A stretch of DNA of 64,000 nucleotides, taken from Cercophora sp. LCS_1 (taxonomy: Eukaryota > Ascomycota > Sordariomycetes > Sordariales > Lasiosphaeriaceae). This document shows positions 1 through 9,306 of the stretch, in pieces. The notes under the pieces are model-generated. The model was not told the DNA's origin and searched no databases. It saw only the letters and a program-made list of their open reading frames with translations. The translations under genes were made by a program, and so were the position numbers. The stretch is taken from the NCBI GenBank assembly GCA_036250225.1, contig JAPZLL010000006.1, positions 310,001 to 374,000 on the forward strand. Direction: 5' to 3'. Numbering within the stretch: position 1 is the stretch's first letter; the number at the start of each line of letters is the position of its first letter.

Positions 1-1433
1 CAAGATTAGGTGACCAACCGTTTCGAGAAGCGCCTCGGGAAAATTCCCAATGGATGACATGGGACTCAACGTCAGCAATCCTTGTCTGGCGGATAGACAG
101 CGACTAGTCGCGATGCTTCGGTGCAAAGGCTCCCCTTTAGGGGCTGCTAGGGGCTGTGCAAAATTGAGGGAATGTTGTTGCCAGCCGAATTACCGTCGCA
201 GGTACGTGGGTATTGCACATTATCCCCTCGTCAGACCCAATGGTCGCGACCGATGATCACATCATCAGTTTAGGCGACCCGAACGAAGCAGGCAAATGAC
301 CATACTCTCTTCGATGAAACCCTCAAGACCACGACGTGACATCCTGATGCCGGAAATGCTTGGTATCCATAGATAAAGGTGTAGATAGTGGCATGCGGGA
401 GCATGGGGTTTGGCGCATTGACCATCCAGTCGGTATTTATCTTCCGGAGGGGCAAGGCACAGGCCTTTCCTCCACACAATCGTAATGCACACACTATTTT
501 CACATGCACTTGTGAATACCCTCAGATTACTGCATTACATCCTTGACAACTTGGCTCTAGTCTGACAACGAAGCCAACTTGGTCGTCTCCTCATGATTGG
601 CCACCTTGCTACCTTTCATATTTCCTAAATTTCTTTCCCAAGGCCTAGCGGATAACTTGCTGTTTCGATCGATTTGTCAGCTCGTCTCTCTCAGACCTGA
701 TTGACTGTGACAATGTAAGATACTTACTACAACTTCCGCGCTACTTCCATGGCCGGAGAGGACGCACACTTGCTGCAGACACGGCTCAAACTTTTTGTAA
801 GCGTAATAGAGCTCACCCCTGATATCGTCGATTTCGCGCCTCAAAGCGATGATTTCCTAGATGATCGAGGGACTAGTCGTTGCAGCTATCTTCATCGATC
901 TTTAACTCAAGATTGGGCAGAACTACAGCTATCTGCGTATCGTGGGCAGGTCGCAGCGCTGGAGCACTGCACAAGAACTTCGAAAGAGGTATGGAGGGAG
1001 AGGACAGACTATTCATGATGGTGCTGTCAATTACAAACAGGACTCATTCACCGTTTTCCTCCACTGCACGCGTTATTTGTCAGTTGAGTCAGCTGTGTTG
1101 ACTTTCCAGGCTTGGAGTCAGCTCCCACGCGCCAGAACCAACACTCAACATTTTGACTCTTTCGACTTGACTCTCCCACCTAAAACCACAATCAAAACCA
1201 GGCCTATCAAATCTGACAAAAAAATCCGGCCGGTACACCACGTACACCAAAATGTAACGGCAAGGGCGCATGTCGATCATGAAACGGAAACCCCTCCCGG
1301 CCCGGATCGGAAACTCCGAGCCGATCCCCGACATCCGCCCGAGCAATGACGTCTGACCTTTCATAACATAACATATAACCACCACCTTCCTTCTTCCCAT
1401 CCCACACCATCACGTCCCTATCGAATCACCAAA
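1..1433. other. No supportable gene; upstream region of the GFA-domain gene
   Basis: Short open frames occur on both strands, but none has a recognisable domain, a sensible splice pattern or coding-like composition. The last roughly 200 bases, rich in pyrimidines and CCA/ACC, probably are the promoter and leader of the gene starting at 1434, whose start context is AAAATG. Confidence 0.4.
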
Positions 1434-2534
1434 ATGTCCCAACTCATAGCCGCCTGCCTCTGCAAATCCCGCACCTTCACCGCTCCGCTCCCGCCTCTCC
1501 CCCTCCCAGCAACATGCTGCCACTGCACCTCCTGCCGCCACACGACCGGGTCCCTCTACCTCGCCACAACCGCCTGGCCCGATCCGCACGTTGACCTATC
1601 CGCGCTGCACGCCTACCCCTTTTCCAACAACACAACCTACTACTCCTGTCCCACCTGCTCAACCCACCTCTTCTGCCGAGGGACGGCCGCCGACTCCCCG
1701 ACCGAAGTGTTCACAGGCGCGTTACCCAACGTCCCGGGGCTGGTCAGCTACGCCAAGCACATATTCATCGGTGACACTGTTGATGGCGGGGCAGCAGTCT
1801 GGCTGGGAAGTGACGTCGAGAAATGGAACGGGGGGACGGGCAGCGACCGACTCCCAGCGGACTGGTCCCCACCGTCTCCCCCAGCAGGCGGTGACACGCC
1901 AACGGCAACGCCTGAAACGACACCGATAAAATGCCACTGCGGCGGCGTGGACTTGCTCCTCCGCAACGCGTCCGACTTGGCGTCCGTCGCGAAGGACAAG
2001 GTGCCGTGGTACGTCGATCCTGCGTCCTTTCGTTACGCGGCGAACGTGGACGCTTGCGACTCTTGTCGGCTGTCGTTTGGTGTGGATTTGAGTTTTTGGA
2101 CGTTTGCGGGGTTGGATCACGTACATTTTGCGAACGGTATGAAATCATTTCCGGGTGATTTTGGGGAGCTGCGAAGGGCGGTTGAAGATGAAAAAGTGGG
2201 CAAGATGAAGGTTTATTCCAGTTCTAAGGGCGTGGATCGTTATTTTTGCGGTGGGTGTGCGGCGACTGTGTTTTATGCTGTTGATGAGGAGGGACGGACG
2301 GATATGGTTGATATTGCGGTCGGGTTGTTGGGGCATCCTGATGGGGCGAGATCCGAGGGGTTGTTGACGTGGAATTACGGGAGTGTGGGGTGGACGGAGG
2401 ATGCGGGGGGTGGATGGAGGGAGGGGATGGTCAGGGGAGCTTTGGAGGGGAGTGAGGCGTGGAGGGTTAGCAAGGGGGTGGCTAAGAGTTGGAGGAGGGT
2501 CAAGAAGGAGGAGGAAGAGAAGAAGGAGACTTGA
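1434..2534 (+). CDS. Tandem GFA (CENP-V/DUF636) domain protein
   Basis: A single-exon protein of 366 residues. It has two copies of the zinc-binding GFA fold (glutathione-dependent formaldehyde-activating enzyme family). Copy 1 shows C8-x-C10, the CCHCTSCR motif around residues 28-35 and CPTC at 72-75. Copy 2 shows CHCGG near 163-167, CDSCRLSFG near 208 and FCGGCAATVFY near 261. The cysteines sit where the family places its two zinc ions. Most family members have one domain; fused double-domain versions are common in filamentous fungi. Substrate is unknown: many GFA proteins do not act on S-hydroxymethylglutathione, so no enzymatic activity is claimed. The C-terminus is basic and acidic low-complexity. 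The 3' end overlaps by about 35 bases the end of the esterase relic on the opposite strand. Confidence 0.88.
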   Translation: MSQLIAACLCKSRTFTAPLPPLPLPATCCHCTSCRHTTGSLYLATTAWPDPHVDLSALHAYPFSNNTTYYSCPTCSTHLFCRGTAADSPTEVFTGALPNVPGLVSYAKHIFIGDTVDGGAAVWLGSDVEKWNGGTGSDRLPADWSPPSPPAGGDTPTATPETTPIKCHCGGVDLLLRNASDLASVAKDKVPWYVDPASFRYAANVDACDSCRLSFGVDLSFWTFAGLDHVHFANGMKSFPGDFGELRRAVEDEKVGKMKVYSSSKGVDRYFCGGCAATVFYAVDEEGRTDMVDIAVGLLGHPDGARSEGLLTWNYGSVGWTEDAGGGWREGMVRGALEGSEAWRVSKGVAKSWRRVKKEEEEKKET

Positions 2535-3002
2535 ATTGGCTTGGGGATATAGCTCGGTTGGTTTTCATAACCGTCTTTTTGAGCCATGCTGCTGCGTCAT
2601 CCGTTCCCTCTGGAGCATTGAACCAATGTCCCGCTTGGCGATACTCCTTCCATGCTACATTGGAACCAAAGCTCAGAAATGTATCCCTCAGCTCTCTACC
2701 CTGCTTGACCTTCACATCGGGGTCGTACAGGGAGCGCTGCCATAGAAGTCGTACCACTGGGGAATGTCCTCGAGGGGAGGCTCCAGTTGACGTGTCCGCG
2801 TTTCACTCTGGGGCAGCACCCAGCGGGTTGATGGGAAGACGTCAATAATGTTGCGGTCTGACGAGTCGATTGTGGTTTCTCGTAGGTCGTTCTCAAATTC
2901 GTCGATCGTCTGTCCCCAGCCGTGGAGGAAGATGACGGTGTGCGCGTGTTTGCAGTGTGGGTGGGGGTTGATGACCTTGACCTCAAGTTCGTGATGCGAC
3001 AT
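2500..3002 (-). pseudogene. Acyl-protein thioesterase/phospholipase-like relic lacking its core
   Basis: Two open frames in different phases resemble the two ends of a phospholipase/carboxylesterase (alpha/beta hydrolase). The first, from the ATG at 3002, has the HTVIFLHGWGQT oxyanion region and runs to PQWYDFY near 2735. The second, about 2740-2500, has a YDPDV.VKQGRELR stretch and then AGHWFNAPEGTDD, matching the C-terminal catalytic His region. The two pieces directly abut. The roughly 100 residues that should lie between them, including the G-x-S-x-G nucleophile elbow, are absent, and the phase changes at the junction. No intron could hold the missing part. This is best read as an internal deletion plus frameshift, leaving a non-functional gene. 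The start codon and N-terminus look intact. Confidence 0.72.
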
Positions 3003-3082
3003 TGTAGCCTGGGACTACAGGTACCGGGCTGGTAGGGGAATTATCAATCAATTGGAGACTTCCAGGTTATTATGGAGAGCTG

Positions 3083-3374
3083 GGCGAAAGGCAAGAGCTA
3101 AACGCTGATCAGGATCGACTTGACACCAGACATCGTCTTGTAGGAGCTAAATAACCAGGGCCATTGCGTCACTCGGATGGACCCGCAGGTAAAATGTCTG
3201 GATGAGAAGTTGGACGTTGTGGCCCAGTTGCTGGGTGAATTTCAAAGTTCGAGATTTGGCCCCGAGTCTCCCGTCTTTGTATTCCCAAAGATCCCCAATC
3301 GGCCACTTGCCTCGGTGGATTTTACCAAGTCTTTGCCACCCAACCGCAAAAAGAACCTTTCCTCGGCCAAATAA
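3083..3374 (+). pseudogene. Relic of the local B-type gene family
   Basis: The frame from 3177 encodes MDPQVKCLDEKLDVVAQLLG, close to MDLKVKLMDEKMDVVTQLLG in gene B3 (31478-32646). Similarity also extends upstream: GERQELNADQDRLDTR near 3088-3135 and ELNNQGHCVTRMD near 3141-3182 both match the B3 stretch around QELYDQDGCLTSMD, with stop codons or a phase break between them. After LLGE the relic reads FQSS, where spliced B3 reads FHSK, so the relic seems to lack the B3 intron at this point; the sequence then diverges. There is no first exon and no acidic tail. The gene is broken and probably not expressed. Confidence 0.6.
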
Positions 3375-5271
3375 TGGTTCCACCGGGAAGGGGGCTACAA
3401 GGACACGTTATCCGCCTCTACTCGGACTTTCTCGATCAGTTCAAGGGTTTCGTGACAGCAACTCCCTATTGCGTGCCGGTTGCCGATCCAAGTTTGTTCG
3501 GCATTTCAAGGCTGATATTTGTCTCGTAGATGAAGCGACAAAGCTTTGTGAGCTCGAAATCCTACAGATCATCCGAAAACACACTTCCAAGATATGTGCC
3601 TCCCGCTCCCTCGATTATCGCCCTGGTGAGCTTGACTCCTCCGTGACCGAACCTAGGGCCCGCTGGAGGGGAGGACGAGCTTCGGCTCGCAGGAGGAGAG
3701 TTGTTCGCGGTCGTTGGACGATCCGTAGCAAGGTGAGAGTTTCCGACTGAATATGCGACTAGGAATGGAATGGCTTCTTTCCGACAATAGCCGCTCCATC
3801 TTTGTCGGTATTTGCATTTTCCCAGACTCCAGTTTCCCGTTTTCCGTCTTGCCATGTACAGTACCCAGGTAATTCCACAGGTTCATTTCCAGCCTGTGAC
3901 GAAAACAGAATTATCACAAATGCCATATCCCGGCGTGTCACGGAACGGGTCTAATATGAGGTGTTGTATAGTATGGGTTAGGAGCCTGCCGTAAAGTATA
4001 AGATCCGTGATCGTAAAAAGAACCTATAGTAAGGGAGCCCATGTTTCAAACCTGATACACCAAGCTCTAAGGATAATCTACACCTTGCAGACTCAGAAAC
4101 AGGGATGTGTGCGCAAACATGACAGGCACTGCCAAACAATGCAGTGTCAACTCTGAGAGCCAACCTACCTACCTAAATACTAGGTCGATGAGGAGTCAAA
4201 CGCGCGGTCAGCGGCTGTGACGTTAAACAAGTCGTCAGCGCCCTCTCTCAATGTACCTTCGTCACGTATGCTCAAGCTATAAATACCGAGTTTTGGTTGG
4301 CTGCCTAGGGATGAAGCAAGCCCTGCTCAATTGTCGTTTTTGCTTTGTGCATACCTACCTATATTAGAAGAACTTCAACAACAACCTGGTGCTCCTCAAG
4401 CTGGTTACTCAACACAGCGTGAGCTTCAGGAATTCGGAGGCGAGTGAAGCGCAACAAAGCCAGGAAGGCGATGCTGGCCTGACAAGGCCATGAAAAGGTA
4501 GAGATGCACATTGAATTTTGCCCCCATGATGTGGCCGCTCTTCCCACTTTAGGGGAGTGATTCGAAACGGGACAGTTCCAACGAGGGTGGAATACTTCCG
4601 CAGTGAGTGGAAATGAGGTACGGACTAGGAGGCAATGGCTCCACCTGGTCGTGTTGGGGGTAATTGATGGCTCCAGCCGGAAAGAGTCACAAGTAGACCA
4701 TGGCTGTACATGAAAATTAAGATGGAAAGTTTGCCCAGATCACAGGGGTTGGTAAAGGCGCTGATTGAAGCTGTGCTGAAGAAAACACACTGCTTAACTT
4801 GACCAAATAAGCCTAGGACCACGCAGTGACATGAGATGAATCTCTGTGGTTAGATAAGGTATTCCATCTGATGATTCAACACCAATGCCCAGGATCACCA
4901 GTAGCCCCACTTGCACCATTCACTTGTTGGCACGGGCCTGTAACACGATGACAGTGGCCCTCGCTCCATCCCACGGGTCGGGACCCAAGGTGAATCTTGC
5001 TGCAGAGTTCAAACTGTGGCCTGGGACAGAGTCATCCCAATATTGATAGAACCGCCAGCCGGACCTATAATATCCCTCCCCATAGATAGCCGATCATGCC
5101 TCCTGTCTCTTTTTTTTTCTTTCCCTGCAAAAGTCAGCTTGTTCTCTCACCTCACCCAAATCTCGGCAACCAAGAGACCTTCCACGCTCAGCCCCGAACC
5201 CACCATCCACCATACCAGGTAAATCACCAAGCAAACAATTACTTCACCTCCCCCATCTAACAGAAACAAGT
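3375..5271. other. No supportable gene
   Basis: About 1.9 kb with only short overlapping open frames, in-frame stops and no recognisable protein. A TATAAATA-like string lies near 4277-4284, but no gene follows it. The last 200 bases are pyrimidine-rich and probably belong to the promoter and leader of the gene at 5272. Confidence 0.4.
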
Positions 5272-6112
5272 ATGGCGCCCCTCAGGGAAAAAGGCACAGG
5301 CAAAGGCAAAGGCGCCTCCTCGAAGGCACCTCCAGTTTCTCCCACCATCAATCTCCCCAAAGACATAATCAACACCTTCGAGGACATCGTCGGCATTGCC
5401 AACCGCCCCGGAAGCGACCAGCAAAACAAGATCCCCGACATGTTCTTCAGCTCCTTTGTCGAACGCACGGAAAACCTTGTCAGCGCGCTGGTTGTGCAAC
5501 TGACCATCCGCCTGAAGGATCTCAACGACAACGAGACCCTATTCCCTATCTTACTCGACATGTGCGAGGTGGCCGGCCTTGTTGTCATGCAAATGGTTGA
5601 CCGCCTCATGGAGGCCGCGTCCAAGTGCACCGAGGCAGGCGAGATAAAGAGGCGCATCAGGGTCCCCGTGTGCAATGTGGCCATGCACGCCGTGGCAACG
5701 TGTTTCCGGCTTTACCTGGAGAGCCGTGGTGTGTCTGGCACGCTTTCCGCTCGGCTGCCGGCTCCCAGGGGTGGTACTGAGTCGAGCGCCATGGTTCAGG
5801 GATGGGGCGAATTGCACGTTAGTGACGGGGCGGGCATTGTATTCACGGACGCGGATGCGGAGAAGGATGTGGAGCCGGTGAGTGTTTCGGCTTTCTCGGA
5901 GATGGTATTGGACCTGGGCTTTGCTAATTCGTGTGTAGAGGTGTCCGTGGGCCAGCGAACTCGCTGACAACATGGTGCGTATGATGAATTTCATGGACAT
6001 GAACGGGGAGGAGGGCGAGGGGAAGGGCAAGCAGGTGGGGAAGAAGAGTGGAGTAGTTGGTCTCTCAATGCGCTTGGGGCTGCTTTTTGCGAAGATGATA
6101 CCACTGCGCTAG
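5272..6112 (+). CDS. Uncharacterised 259-residue protein
   Basis: Two exons: 5272-5877 and 5939-6112. The intron (5878-5938, GTGAGT donor, TAG acceptor, branch-like TGCTAAT) is phase 0. The product starts MAPLREKGTGKGKGASSK, a lysine/glycine-rich disordered head, followed by a largely helical region from residue 25 with leucine-rich stretches (FPILLDMCEVAGLVVMQMVD). The second exon supplies DNMVRMMNFMDMNGEE, a basic linker and a hydrophobic C-terminus ending LLFAKMIPLR. There is no signal peptide and no convincing membrane segment. I do not recognise the family; the regular codon use, splice signals and start context support a real gene. Confidence 0.68.
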
Positions 6113-6602
6113 TCTGGTCAATGTCGCATTTGGATGGCGGCGATAGTGCGCTGGAACTCAGACATGGCCTAACTTAGCCTACGCATCCCCTGCTGTCCTT
6201 GCATGCTGAGAGTGACCAGGTGCCGTTCTGTTCACTTGTTCTGTTGTCATGCTTGCGAATGGGTCCGCGGTCTAGCAGGAGGCGTTAAAGACTTGGGGTT
6301 CTGCACGGGAAAGTGCTTGGGTTATTGTTTGTTGTGCCTGTGCGGTCATTACCTCACCTTGCTAGTCAACACTCGAGCCAACACTCAATGGGAAAAAAAC
6401 TTACACATATCCCTTATTTAGACCTCATACCGAGTGAAGCATACCGTCGCTCCCTTGTGTCACGTGTTCGACCCCGTCAAAATGGATGCACCCGAGGCAG
6501 AAAGACGCCACAGAGGGGCAACGGACGTTCAGCATAGTTCGGCCCGAGGCATGTAGGTTCCCGTAGGGGCACTCACTGCAACGAAAGCACAAGAGACAGC
6601 TC

Positions 6603-6893
6603 TGACTGGATGGCGCAGTGGTAACCCCCGACGCACTAGAGGAAGGTCATGACATCGGTAGCATCGTAGTCCTACCCCACACCGAGGGTGGTAGGCGCCA
6701 GCTCGATTCCTGTTGGAGTCCTAACCCATCGGATTTAAACCCATTCAGTTGGGTTTATTTATGTAACCGTCGACCATCCTCTCCTACTACCACCGAGGTA
6801 GACCCCTCAACAAGGGAGTTGGGTGCTCGGCGCTAGATTTTTGCATTTTTCTTTTGCATCTCTTCCTTTTTTTTTTTTTAAAAAAAAAAAAAA
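6603..6893 (+). mobile_element. tRNA-derived SINE-like element
   Basis: A polymerase III A-box-like TGGCGCAGTGG lies at 6611-6621 and a B-box-like GCTCGATTCCTG at about 6701-6712. They are flanked by short complementary acceptor-like segments (GACT near 6603, AGTC near 6717). The box spacing of about 90 bases is too long for an ordinary tRNA without a large intron, and the cloverleaf stems are poor. About 150 bases of unrelated body follow, ending in T13A14 (6867-6893), whose A run could be a retroposon tail. I could not identify target-site duplications. A decayed tRNA with a long intron is the alternative. Confidence 0.4.
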
Positions 6894-7903
6894 TCGTCGT
6901 TGCAGCGAATACTTGGGGTTATTTTTCGCGCGCGCTGGCGACCAGCTGAGACACACAGTACGTTTTTTTTTTTTTTTTTGTCTGCATCGCTATCTCTCCG
7001 GGTGCAGGGTTACGACTGCACAAAGGTGCTCTGCAACTTGGACACTGCTTGCGTCACATCGCTTCTGCACTGCTGCATCGTCACCTTCATTCGACCTTTC
7101 GACCGGCCGACTACATCATGATGAGCTGGTATCGGTATGTCGAAGGTGCATTATTGCTGGAGCAAAGCGAAATGCCATGTTGCGGAATCGGGTGGGCAGG
7201 TTGTCTAGACAAAAAGAAAAAGACAAGTGACCAGTTCGGGGAGCAAGTCAAGCAGGAAATTGACCAGATATTTAAAAGGAGGTGGAAATGCCAGAAGAGA
7301 GGTGGCTCAGGCTACTGCAAGGGTTGCAAGCACCTACGGTGCGACTGCCAATGCGGAGTTTGGCAGCGTCAAACTCCGTGATAGCTGCACATCCGTGGGT
7401 GGGATACATAGATGCAGGCATTGCCAGACAGAGCGATAGCTACCTATCTTCCCTGTGCTCAAAAGAAAAATGAACTGGTCGGGTCTTCTAGACCGGCGGC
7501 CGGGATCGTAAAAATGAGAGCTGCAACGACCATGACCCCAGCGCCGTGATAACAGCAGGCAGGGCGAGACTTTGCTGCAAACTGACGGAGAAACAAGGCA
7601 CTGACGTTCTCACTTATAAGAGACAGCATCTCTAGGATTCCTTTGGATTGCCTCACAATATATTATCAGCAATGGAAATACATATCGGCAGGGCTGGGTT
7701 GTGTTGCAACCCAGACCAGGGTCAAGAACCCTGTCCGCCCGACCCAGCGCCGTGGTACACCCCTGTCCTGGCATGCGTCACCTGGCCCCGCGCCAGATTC
7801 GCGTCGCGGGGCAAGCTGGACCCTAAACCCAACGTCACCCCTCCATTTGCCCTCTAACCGTTCCCCTCCGCAACCTTCTCATCGCAATACCAAGCTCGTC
7901 ACA
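6894..7903. other. No supportable gene; homopolymer-rich spacer and Dcc1 upstream region
   Basis: Contains a 17-base T run at 6963-6979 and several short lysine-rich open frames without domain similarity. The last 100 bases, rich in C and ending ACAATG, look like the leader of the Dcc1 gene. Confidence 0.4.
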
Positions 7904-8352
7904 ATGTCGACCCAAGACCCAAAAACCAGGATCCCACTCCTCCATGCCCCCTCAAACCAAGGCTACAAATTAATCGAGCTCCCACCCGACTTAGCCGACC
8001 AACTAGCCTCCTCCAACCCACCGACGTATAATGCCCCACCAAAGCTCTCTTTGCCACTTAGCCACTTAGCTAACAGTTCTTCCAACCCAGACTGACGATC
8101 CAATCCACCCCGACAGCGGCCATCCTCAGGACACCAGATGCCAAGACATATTCCCTCGTACAAAAGAACACATCCAACTCGCTTATCGTCCTGTCTACGG
8201 TAGAAACCACAGACGCCGACGGGCTCCCGACTTCTGCGTTACAAACTATTGCTACCGTACACGACACGATCGAGCTGGTGCCAGAAGCAGGGGAAGCACC
8301 GGCTGTTCGGCCAAAGGGGAAGTGGCACGAGAAGTTTGGACGGGGAAGATGA
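7904..8352 (+). CDS. DCC1: Sister-chromatid cohesion protein Dcc1 (N-terminal domain form)
   Basis: Two exons, 7904-8025 and 8091-8352, with a 65-nt intron (GTATAA donor, CTAAC branch, CCCAG acceptor), giving 127 residues. The sequence follows the N-terminal domain of Dcc1: YKLIELPPDLADQL, then LTIQSTPTAAILRTPDAKTY, then TSNSLIVLS and a segment ending in IELVPEAGE. Dcc1 with Ctf8 and Ctf18 forms the alternative RFC clamp loader that acts on PCNA in cohesion and the replication checkpoint. The product ends KWHEKFGRGR and is much shorter than animal Dcc1 (about 390 residues), lacking the winged-helix C-terminus. I see no further exon downstream, so either this lineage has a short form or the rest is encoded elsewhere. 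Confidence 0.75.
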
Positions 8353-8829
8353 TTGCTATAGACCCCACGAGTCTCGCTCAAGTGACACAAGAAAATGAAG
8401 CCAGTTTAATCGTATACCTAAATGGAAAAGGATCCCACGGTATGATGCTGATAATTGCCAAGTCGTGTTGCTAATATGCACATCAATACCGTTACAAACG
8501 CCTGACATGCAACCCAAACACCATGTGCACTTGATACTCGACCGGTCGACCACCTATCACGTTGACTCCATCCGGTGACTGCGCCGTAAAGGAAACCATG
8601 CATCTGAATATGCTGCCTATTTTAAAGCGAAACCCACACAGGAGACACACATTTGAGAAGGAGAAAGGGAAGACAGGGAGAGGCAGTGAACAAAAGACAA
8701 TCACCAGCGTCCTGTCCAGCTCATGAAGACGGGTATCAGATAAACGGGAATTGGGGGAAAGGAAAACTATCTACGGGAACTACCCTGGGCCTCAACCCGC
8801 CCGCTCCATCAACTCCGGGTGTAATGGGC

Positions 8830-9306
8830 TTAGAAGCCCGGCGGCCCCATGTGGTCGTCCGGCGGGTACTGCTCGTTCTGGGGCTGGGGAGGGCCCCACG
8901 GTGCGGGAAATTGCCCCGGAGCAGGCTGCCAACCAGCCGGCTGGCCATAGTAAGGGGCGCCAGGTTGCACGGGGTAGGGCGCGCCACCCTGCCCGGGGTG
9001 TGGTGCGCCAGGCTGCTGAGGGTAGGGCTCACCCGGCTGGTGGTTGTAAGCCGCGCCAGGCAGCGCAGGATAAAGCGCGCCCAGCGGGCCAGGGAAGGGT
9101 GCGCCGGGCTGCGCGGGAGGAGGACCGACGGGCTGCTGCTGGTAGGGCGCGGCGGGGTAGGGGGCACCAGCCTGCTGGTAAGGGCCGCCCGGCTGCTGGT
9201 GGTGCGGCGCGACATGCTGCAACACGGGACCGGGCATTGGACCTGTCCCAATCGCAAACTGGTTGGCAAACTCTTGCGCTCCTCCTTGGGCAAGAGCCGC
9301 TGCGTC
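8830..9306 (-). other. In-frame Pro/Gln-rich extension behind the RBR ligase stop codon
   Basis: Directly after the TAG (9309-9307) of the RBR ligase, the same frame stays open for 158 codons to a stop at 8830. It encodes repeats of the type QPGAPYP and a C-terminus ending DDHMGPPGF. The composition is regular and protein-like, with no stop codon. It could be reached by stop-codon readthrough, or it is a C-terminal tail recently cut off by a nonsense change. I found no splice pair that removes the TAG. Confidence 0.5.
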
